A stretch of DNA of 7,117 nucleotides from Caulobacter segnis (GTDB taxonomy: Bacteria; Pseudomonadota; Alphaproteobacteria; Caulobacterales; Caulobacteraceae): positions 1 to 7,117 of the forward strand of contig NZ_QFQZ01000130.1 of NCBI RefSeq assembly GCF_003243465.1. The letters are read 5' to 3'. Numbering within the stretch: the first letter of the stretch is position 1; each line of letters begins with the position of its first letter. The translations under genes and the position numbers were made by a program. Of the stretch, positions 1-4,898 are shown in pieces. The notes beneath the pieces were generated by a model. That model saw only the letters and a program-made list of their open reading frames with translations. It was not told the origin of the DNA and did no database searches.

Positions 1-245
1 CCTTCGTCACTTCGACGAGACCAAAACCCTCCTCTAAACGGAACCCTCAATCTGTCTCATGGGCGCTGACGGCGGACACCTAGGAGCAGGCTAACCAAAG
101 GTCGCCTGAGGGTGGTTGGAAAGCATCAGAGTTTTCGAGCTGAATCAGCAGAGCCGCGCCAATAGCTGACGTCAGCTCATCTCCGGAAACTCGCTCCTCA
201 CACTTCGCCGTGCCTAGGCGAGATAACTCTACTGACCCCAGAGGT
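1..245. other. No gene recognised; 14-bp palindrome inside
   Basis: I see no supported coding region here. The only in-frame starts give peptides of about a dozen residues or fewer. The stretch lies downstream of the GIY-YIG-like gene, which is on the minus strand. It contains one perfect 14-bp palindrome at 164-177 and a short direct repeat, AACTCTAC, at 225-232 and 250-257. The repeat is too short to mean much. Confidence 0.5.
164..177. repeat. Perfect 14-bp palindrome
   Basis: AGCTGACGTCAGCT is identical to its reverse complement. It lies about 70 bp beyond the 3' end of the GIY-YIG-like gene. It could be a binding site for a dimeric regulator of a gene to the left of the window. There is no second copy nearby, and chance is possible. 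Confidence 0.4.
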
Positions 246-794
246 CTAAAACTCTACGCCGATTGCCGGGTAGACGATCCGGCGCGGCATCGCGCCGCCA
301 AATCGATATCCTTCATTGATGATCACCCACGGCAGCATCACGCGTGGCTGGGACTGGCGAAAGCCGGGCAAGGATGAGAACCCTTGGACGTTTTCGGAGT
401 GGTGCCAGACGGCGAATTTTACGACGTCTTCGAGTTCGAGATAGTAGCCAGCGTGGGCTTTGACCCGCTCAAATCGTACTCGACCACACGATACCTCAGT
501 GTCGCCGCGTCGCTCGACGATGTCGAAATGATTGTGCTTGTTGTTAAGCCGGTTCGTGAAGGAGATAGCTTTTCCAATATAGGCGATGCGTCGGCCCTCA
601 GCCTGCCGCCAGTGATTTCGCAGCATCGCGTAGAGGCCACCATGCCCCGCCCAGCTGGAAGGCACGCTAAACTCTGGGTCTTCCGGATTCCATATCTTCG
701 GCCGCGACCAAGTGATGACGGCTCGACGATAGTAGAATCTACCGGACGGACCGCTGATCGCTTCCACATCGGCCCAGAGATCTAAATATTTCAT
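246..794 (-). CDS. GIY-YIG-like nuclease domain protein (putative)
   Basis: This is a 182-residue protein. Seen in the sequence: a Gly-Leu-Tyr at residues 53-55, then Ala-Tyr-Ile-Gly-Lys at 71-75, an Arg at 82 in the following helix (FTNRLNNKH), acidic Glu120 and Glu122 (YLELED), and Asn160-Glu161 near the end. The order GIY, YIG, Arg, Glu, Asn matches the GIY-YIG nuclease fold, whose members cut DNA in repair, restriction or homing using a metal-binding Glu. The roughly 50 residues before GLY are not recognised. The start is well supported: GAGGGGG lies just upstream of the ATG at 794. It is the last gene of a possible minus-strand cluster with the short ORF at 843-920 and the RHH gene at 1056-1445. 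The domain call rests on motif reading only. An uncharacterised protein with a chance resemblance remains possible, and no partner reveals its substrate. Confidence 0.6.
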   Translation of the reverse strand: MKYLDLWADVEAISGPSGRFYYRRAVITWSRPKIWNPEDPEFSVPSSWAGHGGLYAMLRNHWRQAEGRRIAYIGKAISFTNRLNNKHNHFDIVERRGDTEVSCGRVRFERVKAHAGYYLELEDVVKFAVWHHSENVQGFSSLPGFRQSQPRVMLPWVIINEGYRFGGAMPRRIVYPAIGVEF

Positions 795-842
795 CAGCCC
801 CCTCGCCCCCTACTCGTCCGAAAATACATCTGACGCATGCCA

Positions 843-920
843 TCAGCGATCGTTCCACGGCGTCAAACTTAGGGCATTCGATCGGTTGGAATAGCGGCCT
901 TCAAGGCTGAGCTTGTTCAC
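843..920 (-). CDS. Short ORF (25 aa) with strong ribosome binding site
   Basis: A GTG at 920 opens a 25-codon frame ending in TGA at 843-845. AAGGAG lies 5 nt upstream (926-931) inside a longer purine run, which is an unusually good Shine-Dalgarno for a chance frame. In-frame ATGs at 938 and 944 would add 6 or 8 residues but would put that purine run inside the frame. The peptide is polar, ends in the residues LTPWNDR and has no membrane segment. It sits between the RHH gene (stop at 1056) and the GIY-YIG-like gene (start at 794, 48 nt on). It could be a small protein, a leader peptide for the downstream gene, or the start of a degraded gene. I do not recognise the sequence. Confidence 0.35.
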   Translation of the reverse strand: MNKLSLEGRYSNRSNALSLTPWNDR

Positions 921-1039
921 GCGAACTCCTTCCTCCATCGCCATGTTTGGGCTCGCCAAATGCCGACCTGTTGGCACCGACATGGAAGAACTCGCATGCT
1001 CTTGGGCCCTGTAGCCATCTGCTCAACTAGCTGCTGGAC

Positions 1040-1052
1040 CGGGTTAGACCCG
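1040..1052 (-). other. Small hairpin just after the RHH gene
   Basis: CGGGT and ACCCG form a perfect 5-bp stem around a 3-nt loop, beginning 3 nt beyond the stop codon of the RHH gene. There is no T-run after it on the minus strand, so it does not qualify as a standard intrinsic terminator. It may slow transcription or protect the 3' end. Confidence 0.25.
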
Positions 1053-1055
1053 TGC

Positions 1056-1445
1056 CTACCAACCGTCGTAGGCCTCAAAGAGGGCCGTCACGCGCGGGTC
1101 GAGATCATCTGGATCTTCCCCGATCTCCGGGGGGCGTTCGGAGGGCTGCCCAAATAAGGTGGCGGCCGCCGAATAGACGAACTTCTGAGCTGCGGCGAGC
1201 TCATCCTTCGACATGGCCTTGCGTGACAGGTGGATCACCAAGGCCGCGCTGACGAAGGACTGGAACGCCGCCTGCTGGGCGAAATACTGGTAGTTCTTCA
1301 CGCCGCGCCTGGTGATCAGCATCTCGATGTAGTCCGCCATAGGCACGCCGATCTTCTCTGCGTCCAAGCGCGCGCGGTCGATCGTGTCGGGATGGACTCG
1401 GACCGACAACGGCACCTTCCCATTTTTTCGCACGCTTGCGGCCAT
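1056..1445 (-). CDS. Ribbon-helix-helix DNA-binding protein
   Basis: With the ATG at 1445 this is a 129-residue protein. Residues 11-17 (VPLSVRV) look like the DNA-contacting beta strand of a ribbon-helix-helix (CopG/Arc/MetJ type) domain. Two helices follow at about 18-31 (PDTIDRARLDAEK) and 35-47 (PMADYIEMLITRR). A second helical part (about 55-98) and an acidic Pro-rich tail (about 101-117) follow. RHH proteins dimerise and bind short palindromes or repeats. They serve as plasmid copy regulators, antitoxins, or accessory proteins of conjugative relaxosomes. Two palindromes lie directly upstream, so autorepression is likely. The start is chosen because GAGAGG lies 6 nt upstream and the RHH fold begins soon after. 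The frame stays open upstream: an ATG at 1535 with AGGAGG 4 nt before it would add about 30 residues encoded by the palindromic repeats. No toxin gene is adjacent, so an antitoxin role is not supported. Confidence 0.7.
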   Translation of the reverse strand: MAASVRKNGKVPLSVRVHPDTIDRARLDAEKIGVPMADYIEMLITRRGVKNYQYFAQQAAFQSFVSAALVIHLSRKAMSKDELAAAQKFVYSAAATLFGQPSERPPEIGEDPDDLDPRVTALFEAYDGW

Positions 1446-1467
1446 GAGGCGCCTCTCAACCCGGTGT

Positions 1468-1483
1468 GTATGCCATGGCATAC
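1468..1483. promoter_or_regulatory. Palindromic operator, copy 1 (16 bp)
   Basis: GTATGCCATGGCATAC is a perfect palindrome 22 bp upstream of the chosen start of the RHH gene. It is part of a 21-bp sequence (1468-1488) that recurs exactly at 1522-1542. Position, symmetry and duplication fit an operator for the RHH dimer encoded next to it. That binding is inferred. Confidence 0.6.
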
Positions 1484-1520
1484 CACCTAAGTATTTGAAA
1501 ATCAATGGAACAGGGGGGGC

Positions 1521-1538
1521 GGTATGCCATGGCATACC
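1521..1538. promoter_or_regulatory. Palindromic operator, copy 2 (18 bp)
   Basis: GGTATGCCATGGCATACC is a perfect 18-bp palindrome. Its centre is 54 bp from that of copy 1, about five helical turns, so proteins bound at both would lie on nearly the same face of the DNA. On the minus strand the copy overlaps an ATG at 1535 with AGGAGG (1540-1545) in front. Binding, or folding of the RNA into the same hairpin, could therefore affect translation as well as transcription. Confidence 0.6.
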
Positions 1539-1556
1539 ACCTCCTGCAAATTTTTC

Positions 1557-1584
1557 GATATACATTCCAATAACTTAGGACAAG
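1557..1584 (-). promoter_or_regulatory. Possible promoter of the RHH gene
   Basis: On the minus strand CTTGTC (1579-1584) and TATATC (1557-1562) are separated by 16 bp. The first is one base off the CTTGAC often seen at -35 in alphaproteobacteria; the second is a moderate -10. A transcript would begin near 1550, placing palindrome 2 at its 5' end, where a bound repressor would block it. Only sequence resemblance supports this. Confidence 0.3.
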
Positions 1585-1649
1585 CGCAGCTGTGCGTAAC
1601 GTGCCCTACCCTTATGGCGGACCGTTTTTCTCTGAGGGTCACGGGAAAA

Positions 1650-1730
1650 ATGCGGGTAGTCAGGGTATTTGCCCTGGGCCTCGTGGCCTTACTAGCGCCA
1701 GCGGAATCAGCGCCCATAATCGACAGGTGA
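1650..1730 (+). pseudogene. Signal-peptide-like fragment, possible decayed exported protein
   Basis: From an ATG at 1650 the frame reads a short basic start (MRVVR), a hydrophobic core (VFALGLVALLA), and a plausible signal peptidase site (PAESAP). It then stops at TGA (1728-1730) after 26 codons. An in-frame ATG at 1614 would add 12 residues. The frame reopens for about 40 codons after the stop. The layout fits the first part of an exported protein broken by a nonsense change, for example TGG to TGA. Small exported lytic transglycosylases of conjugation modules can begin in this style, but I cannot identify the family. No strong Shine-Dalgarno is present, so chance is quite possible. It is divergent from the RHH gene. 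Confidence 0.25.
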
Positions 1731-1982
1731 GCAATGCGCGCGTCACTAGGTGAATGTCCATCGGGCAGTATTTTTAGGGCGTCGGCGATGAACAGGGCGC
1801 GTGAACTGGCGGCCACGGGCGCTCGGCTATTCGGTGCAGAACCCAGACCGACGTAGCCACGACCAAGATCCTGCTCGGCCAGCAGGACGACGGGCCGCAT
1901 GGAGCCGGGAGCGAACCCCAGACGTCGATCCTCGCCCCTCCGGCGAGGCTAGCCGGCTGAAGTTACGCCCTGCCCTTCCGGC

Positions 1983-2016
1983 GCATAAGGGGGTCAGCTT
2001 ATTATGGCGATTATGC
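1983..2016. repeat. AT-rich inverted repeat, possible mobile-element end
   Basis: GCATAA at 1983-1988 and TTATGC at 2011-2016 are inverted copies flanking an AT-rich stretch with two TTATG-type blocks in otherwise GC-rich DNA. It resembles, from general memory only, terminal regions of some integrase-based mobile elements. No integrase is present here. Confidence 0.2.
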
Positions 2017-2128
2017 TCTCGGAGATCCGGTAGACGCCGCTGCCCCAATCTCCTCACGCCAACACCCATGAACGGCCAGCGCCACGTGGTTGGCCGTCCA
2101 GTTGATCGGTGTACAAAGGCCGCGGCCC

Positions 2129-2151
2129 GGCCTGCCATATGACGGCAGGCC
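2129..2151. other. 8-bp-stem hairpin downstream of the partition-gene fragment
   Basis: GGCCTGCC (2129-2136) and GGCAGGCC (2144-2151) pair perfectly around a 7-nt loop. On the minus strand the hairpin begins 8 nt after a TAA (2160-2162) that ends a frame continuing from the partition-gene region. It may be a transcription-end hairpin. There is no T-run on either side, so intrinsic termination is not established. Confidence 0.35.
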
Positions 2152-2262
2152 TAGCGGGCTTAAGCGGGTTCGCCGCCGCCCCCGCCACCGCCCTTGATCC
2201 GCCCCTCCGGCGGCTTCTCCGACGGTCCCGGCGCTTTCGGGTCCCGGTCCCCATCCTCTAGA

Positions 2263-2622
2263 TCACGCCGCGGCTTGGACCTGATCCAACGAAGCCGCGG
2301 CGACGATCGATCTGAAGTTTTCGAGTATCTCGGGGTGCCGAACGGCTAGGAACCGTTCGACTTCGCGCTTGGAAAGCAGCCGCTCCAGGAAGCCGGCTGC
2401 GATCACCAGCAGGAGCATGTCGTCGCCATAGGTGGCTTCGAGTTCTTTGTAATCGTGGGTGACGGACGCCATCTCCCGCTCCAGCCGCGCCATCTGCTCG
2501 GTGGTGAGCCCGGTCGCCTTCTTCAGGTCCTCCGGGCGATGCAGGTCCGCCGACTTGGTGGTCGCTAGCAGGGCCTTGGCGTAGTTGATGCTGTAGTTGT
2601 TGGTGTCCCCCGTCAGCACCAA
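2263..2622 (-). pseudogene. RepB/ParB-like partition protein, C-terminal fragment
   Basis: The last 119 codons of a gene, ending in TGA at 2263-2265. The protein reads YAKALLA near its start, then EQMARLEREM, a TYGDD-LLLVIAAGFL-RLL segment, FLAVRHPEILENF, and SLD close to the end. This order matches the C-terminal domain of RepB-type ParB proteins of alphaproteobacterial plasmids and integrative elements, which segregate low-copy replicons together with a ParA ATPase. The N-terminal ParB/nuclease-like domain and helix-turn-helix are missing. The fragment stops at the codon touching the left terminus of the insertion sequence at 2623. The expected 5' part is not on the other side of that element, so more than a simple insertion happened. 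The frame continues by chance across the antisense strand of the transposase, making a long chimeric frame that is not a real protein. No parA is in the window. Confidence 0.8.
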
Positions 2623-2640
2623 TGGCACAGATTTGAGGTT
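2623..2640. repeat. Left terminal inverted repeat of the IS3/IS481-type element
   Basis: The first 10 bases match the opposite end at 3688-3697 in 9 positions, and the match over 18 bases is 12. The outermost TG agrees with the CA at the right end. Confidence 0.6.
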
Positions 2641-2649
2641 GTGAGTTAA

Positions 2650-3642
2650 GGAGGATCTGGGCTTCGTCGCCCCGCATCCGAGAAGCTGGAGATCATCAGG
2701 ATCGTCGAGCAGTCGCACCTGCCGGCCAAGCGCACGCTGGACCAGCTGGGCATCCCCCGCCGGACCTTCTACCGCTGGTACGACCGCTACCTCGACGGCG
2801 GGCCTGAAGCCCTGGAGGATCGGCCTTCGGCGCCGAGCAGGGTGTGGAACCGCATCAGCGACGACATCCAGGGCCAGATCGTCGAGATGGCGCTGGAACA
2901 CAGCGAGCTGTCCCCGCGCGAGTTGGCGGTGCGATTTACCGATGAACGTCAGTATTTTGTCTCCGAGGCCACGGTCTACCGGCTGCTCAAGGCCCACGAC
3001 CTGATCACCAGCCCAGCCTTCGTCGTGATCAAGGCCGCCGACGCCTTCCACACCAAGACCACGCGGCCGAACGAGATGTGGCAGACGGACTTCACCTACT
3101 TCAAGATCATCGGGTGGGGCTGGATGTATCTGTCGACCGTGCTCGACGACTTCTCGCGCTACATTATCGCCTGGAAGCTGTGCGCCAACATGCGCGCGCA
3201 GGACGTCACCGACACGCTGGACCTGGCCTTGGCGGCTTCTGGCTGCGACAGCGCCAAGGTGGTGCACAAGCCCCGGCTGCTCAGCGACAACGGCCCCAGC
3301 TACATCGCCGACGAGCTGGCTCAATACATCGAGGCCAACAAGATGAGCCATGTACGTGGCGCCCCGATGCATCCCCAGACCCAGGGCAAGATCGAACGCT
3401 GGCACCAGACCCTGAAGAACCGCATCCTGCTGGAGAACTACTTCCTGCCCGGCGACCTGGAGGCTCAGATCGAGGCCTTCGTCGAGCACTACAACCACCA
3501 GCGCTACCACGAGAGCCTGGCCAACGTGACCCCGGCCGACGCCTACTTCGGCAGGGCCGCCGCCATCATCAAACGGCGCGAAAGGGTCAAGCGACAGACC
3601 CTCGAATATCGGCGCTTGCTGCACCGCAAGCTGGCCGCCTAA
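2650..3642 (+). CDS. DDE transposase (rve integrase core, IS3/IS481 type)
   Basis: The frame is open from after a TAA at 2647-2649 to a TAA at 3640-3642, up to 330 residues. The N-terminal part is a helix-turn-helix (KRTLDQLGIPRRTFYRWYDRY) that would bind the element ends, followed by a linker (GGPEALEDRP). The RNase H-like core follows with the acidic triad: Asp in WQTDF (codon 3088), Asp in LLSDNG (3286) and Glu in GKIERW (3394). The last two are separated by 35 residues, the classic DD35E spacing. The basic C-terminus (KRRERVKRQT) is typical. The puzzle is the start: no ATG, GTG or TTG lies between the TAA at 2647 and a GTG at 2842, which falls after the helix-turn-helix. A CTG/ATC start, a frameshift, or loss of the 5' end could explain it. 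The GTG-started form (266 residues) would lack the DNA-binding part, so I give the whole open frame. Confidence 0.85.
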   Translation, partial: GGSGLRRPASEKLEIIRIVEQSHLPAKRTLDQLGIPRRTFYRWYDRYLDGGPEALEDRPSAPSRVWNRISDDIQGQIVEMALEHSELSPRELAVRFTDERQYFVSEATVYRLLKAHDLITSPAFVVIKAADAFHTKTTRPNEMWQTDFTYFKIIGWGWMYLSTVLDDFSRYIIAWKLCANMRAQDVTDTLDLALAASGCDSAKVVHKPRLLSDNGPSYIADELAQYIEANKMSHVRGAPMHPQTQGKIERWHQTLKNRILLENYFLPGDLEAQIEAFVEHYNHQRYHESLANVTPADAYFGRAAAIIKRRERVKRQTLEYRRLLHRKLAA

Positions 3643-3679
3643 CATTAGCCCCCAGACCAGGCCCGCTCTCCGCTAATTT

Positions 3680-3697
3680 ACGCCCCCATCTGCGCCA
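3680..3697. repeat. Right terminal inverted repeat of the IS3/IS481-type element
   Basis: Ends in ATCTGCGCCA (3688-3697), the inverted counterpart of the left end with one difference in ten bases. It lies 37 bp after the transposase stop codon. Confidence 0.6.
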
Positions 3698-3698
3698 A

Positions 3699-3717
3699 AT
3701 GTCCTGACGACGGACAT
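3699..3717. other. Hairpin abutting the right IS end
   Basis: ATGTCC (3699-3704) and GGACAT (3712-3717) form a perfect 6-bp stem with a 7-nt loop, beginning one base outside the proposed element end. It may be part of the target, since many elements choose hairpins, or belong to the IS66 remnant. It is too short to be certain. Confidence 0.3.
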
Positions 3718-3786
3718 ACAGCATGTTCGCGCACGTCTGTGGCGCCCCCGCGAACGACTTGAGTCAACGTGCCGCAGCGGTTCAGA

Positions 3787-4143
3787 TCAGCCAGCCGCCA
3801 GGGGCGTGCGCGTGCGTTGAGACCGATGAACGCGCCGCCAGTCCAGGCCCTCCAACAGGGCGCCAAGCTGGGCGGCGGTGAGCCGGATCGCGCCGTCCTG
3901 GACCTTGGGCCAGCGGAACTCGCCCTCTTCGAGCCGCTTGGCGTAGAGGCATAGGCCCGTACCGGCCCAGAAGATCAGCTTGATCCGGTCGGCCCGCTTG
4001 GCGCGAAAGACGAAGATGGCGCCGCCGAAGGGGTCGGCGCGCATCTCCTCGCGCACCAGGGCCGCCAGGCCTTCAGCGCCTTTGCGAAAGTCCACCGGCT
4101 TGGTCGCCACCAGCACCCGGACCGCGCCCGATGGGCCGATCAC
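3787..4143 (-). CDS. tnpB: IS66 family accessory protein TnpB
   Basis: This 118-residue protein has the landmarks of the IS66 Orf2 (TnpB) family: VRVLVATKPVDFRKG at the start, DPFGGAIFVFRAKRADRIK in the middle, LCLYAKRLEEGEFRWP, and LTAAQLGALLEGLDWRRV near the C-terminus, ending LAAG as family members often do. It therefore appears full length. TnpB is needed for transposition of three-gene IS66 elements together with TnpA and the DDE enzyme TnpC; its biochemical role is not well defined. The start is a GTG at 4143 that overlaps the TGA of tnpA by 4 bases (GTGA), consistent with translational coupling. Downstream, where tnpC should follow, there are only 89 bp before another insertion sequence, with no tnpC sequence. 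The gene is therefore probably part of a non-autonomous remnant. Confidence 0.88.
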   Translation of the reverse strand: MIGPSGAVRVLVATKPVDFRKGAEGLAALVREEMRADPFGGAIFVFRAKRADRIKLIFWAGTGLCLYAKRLEEGEFRWPKVQDGAIRLTAAQLGALLEGLDWRRVHRSQRTRTPLAAG

Positions 4144-4562
4144 CTTTGCGCCTTCAGCGCGCCGATCACCGCCACCACGGTCTTGGCCGAGGCGTCCGAG
4201 CCGACCCGGACCACCACGCCGTCGATCTCAAGCTCAATGCCGCCTCGGCGCGGGCGACGCGTCTTGCGACGGGGCGGCGACGGTTCGGGCTTTACGGGCT
4301 CGACTACGACCGGGGCGAACATCGGCTCGGCGCTCTGCGCAGCCGGCGTGCGGAATGTTCTTCGCCAGGTGAACAGCTGCGTCGGCGAAAGCCCGTAGCG
4401 CCGCGCAACCGCGCACGCCGTCTCCAGGCCGCTGTAGCTCTCGGCCACAATCTGGCGCTTGGCCTCTTCCGACCAGCTCGGGCGCTGGCCCGCGCCCGTG
4501 AAGATCTCCACCCGACGGACAGTAACCGTCTCCGTCATGGCATCGTCAGATGGCATCGTCAT
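4140..4562 (-). CDS. tnpA: IS66 family accessory protein TnpA
   Basis: This protein is up to 140 residues long. After a variable N-terminus it carries WSEEAKRQIVAES followed by a helix-turn-helix, ACAVARRYGLSPTQLFTWRR at about residues 49-68. This is the Tnp_1/transposase_8-like motif of IS66 Orf1. A Pro/Lys/Arg-rich linker follows (about 90-105), then a conserved C-terminal block with IELEIDGVVVRVGSDA and a closing segment (KTVVAVIGALKAQR). TnpA is thought to bind the ends of the element. The start is uncertain: Met1, Met3 and Met9 are all in frame and none has a strong Shine-Dalgarno. Its stop overlaps the tnpB start. The upstream 82 bp to the IS66 terminus should hold the element's own promoter. 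Confidence 0.87.
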   Translation of the reverse strand: MTMPSDDAMTETVTVRRVEIFTGAGQRPSWSEEAKRQIVAESYSGLETACAVARRYGLSPTQLFTWRRTFRTPAAQSAEPMFAPVVVEPVKPEPSPPRRKTRRPRRGGIELEIDGVVVRVGSDASAKTVVAVIGALKAQR

Positions 4563-4622
4563 GGAACTAAGCTCGCCCTAGATCAGGGCGCGCACCATCC
4601 GAGGAACGCGGCGCCGGCGCTA

Positions 4623-4645
4623 GGTGGGGTCCAGGCTCCGCTTAC
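4623..4645 (-). repeat. IS66 terminal inverted repeat (tnpA side)
   Basis: Read on the minus strand the element begins GTAAGCGGAGCCTGGACCCC at 4645. GTAAGCG is the conserved tip of IS66 family ends. The partner end is missing from the window, so the length of the repeat and the 8-bp target duplication usual for this family cannot be checked. Confidence 0.75.
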
Positions 4646-4898
4646 GACGAACGCGGAAACCTGACTCTTCTGTATGGACCGGCTGCGGATCACAACTGCG
4701 GACGCGCGGATTTCTGGAAGTCGCTCATATGTATCCGGCCTACTGGTCGGCTCGCGGGCCGTGGCCTTGATGGGAGTACGCTCGCACCGTTGATCTCATT
4801 AGCCGATAGGTCTCGTTAGAGCCCGAAGAGTCACCAGATTCAGGTGCGTTTATCGATCCGTTCCATGCTTCTGCAGTCGCGAACTTGTCGGTTGAAAT
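4646..4898 (-). other. Noncoding stretch between IS66 end and IS110 gene
   Basis: This 253-bp stretch lies downstream of the IS110 transposase stop and up to the IS66 terminus. I see no supported gene. Part of it must be the right end of the IS110 element, but IS110 elements lack long terminal inverted repeats, so I cannot place the border. If the element is of the IS1111 subgroup, its bridge RNA would be here rather than upstream of the gene. Confidence 0.5.

Larger units (their letters stand above)
1468..1542. repeat. 21-bp direct repeat pair upstream of the RHH gene
   Basis: Positions 1468-1488 and 1522-1542 are identical over 21 bp: the 16-bp palindrome plus CACCT. The repeats are 54 bp apart, a multiple of three, so on the minus strand both read Met-Pro-Trp-His-Thr in the frame of the RHH gene. 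The spacer is AT-richer than its surroundings and contains a run of seven G. Confidence 0.85.
1566..2262. other. About 700 bp without an intact gene
   Basis: No frame in this stretch reads as a recognisable complete protein. Open frames on both strands overlap each other, lack good ribosome binding sites and are rich in Arg, Pro and Gly, as chance frames in GC-rich DNA are. Items of interest inside are listed separately: a signal-peptide-like start at 1650-1730, an AT-rich inverted repeat at 1983-2016, a strong hairpin at 2129-2151, and a plausible but startless reading frame that ends at 2160. The region may be decayed or rearranged DNA. Confidence 0.5.
2623..3697 (+). mobile_element. Insertion sequence, IS3/IS481 type, about 1,075 bp
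   Basis: The ends are proposed from imperfect terminal inverted repeats. The left starts TGGCACAGAT (2623) and the right, read inward on the minus strand, starts TGGCGCAGAT (3697). They match at 9 of 10 positions, then weakly further in. Ends are TG...CA, as usual for these families. A single DDE transposase ORF fills the element and there is no room for a separate OrfA, which with the size favours an IS481-like layout. The catalytic domain also resembles IS3 OrfB, so a shortened IS3 element is the alternative. No convincing target duplication is seen: only AA flanks both ends. The left end cuts the partition gene; the right end adjoins 89 bp of unassigned sequence before the IS66 remnant. 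Confidence 0.7.
3787..4645 (-). mobile_element. IS66 family element, remnant lacking tnpC
   Basis: It contains tnpA and tnpB in the usual order and overlap, plus one recognisable terminus: on the minus strand the sequence starts GTAAGCGGAGCCTGG at 4645, and GTAAGCG is the hallmark of IS66 ends. From terminus to tnpA is 82 bp, a normal distance. The opposite end and tnpC are absent: there is no GTAAGC on the plus strand between 3643 and 3787. The real border on the tnpB side may lie anywhere from 3698 to 3787. The element cannot move alone unless a related TnpC is supplied elsewhere. Confidence 0.78.

Noticed and set aside
384..785. Plus-strand frame of 133 codons
   Set aside because: It lies entirely opposite the GIY-YIG-like gene, which has the better ribosome binding site and motif support.
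1056..1445. Toxin-antitoxin module with the RHH protein as antitoxin
   Set aside because: No RelE/ParE-, PIN- or MazF-like partner lies next to it, and its long second helical part is unlike short RHH antitoxins.
1468..1542. Iterons of a replication origin
   Set aside because: There are only two copies, each palindromic, with no initiator gene in the window. An operator next to an RHH gene is simpler.
1056..1565. The RHH gene with the longest possible start (169 codons)
   Set aside because: The most upstream Met would place the N-terminus within the probable promoter, and the extra residues are repeat-encoded. The ATG at 1445 has a proper ribosome binding site just before the domain. The ATG at 1535 is kept as an alternative.
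1502..1900. A 132-codon minus-strand frame upstream of the RHH gene
   Set aside because: It has no Shine-Dalgarno, no recognised motif, and runs through the promoter and palindromic operator region, where its sequence is the repeat in another frame. Its early part has fair codon use, so a decayed gene is not fully excluded.
2258..2677. Minus-strand frame of 139 codons overlapping the partition fragment
   Set aside because: It is the +2 frame of the partition fragment, rich in Gln, Arg and Gly, with no recognisable motif.
2263..3645. A 460-codon open frame on the minus strand
   Set aside because: Its last 119 codons are the real partition-protein fragment. The rest is the antisense of the transposase gene, whose DDE motifs are clear on the plus strand. 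It is a chance fusion created by the insertion.
2623..3697. A 4-bp or longer target duplication around the IS3/IS481-type element
   Set aside because: Only AA is shared directly outside the two ends, which is no better than chance. The flanks probably no longer derive from one target.
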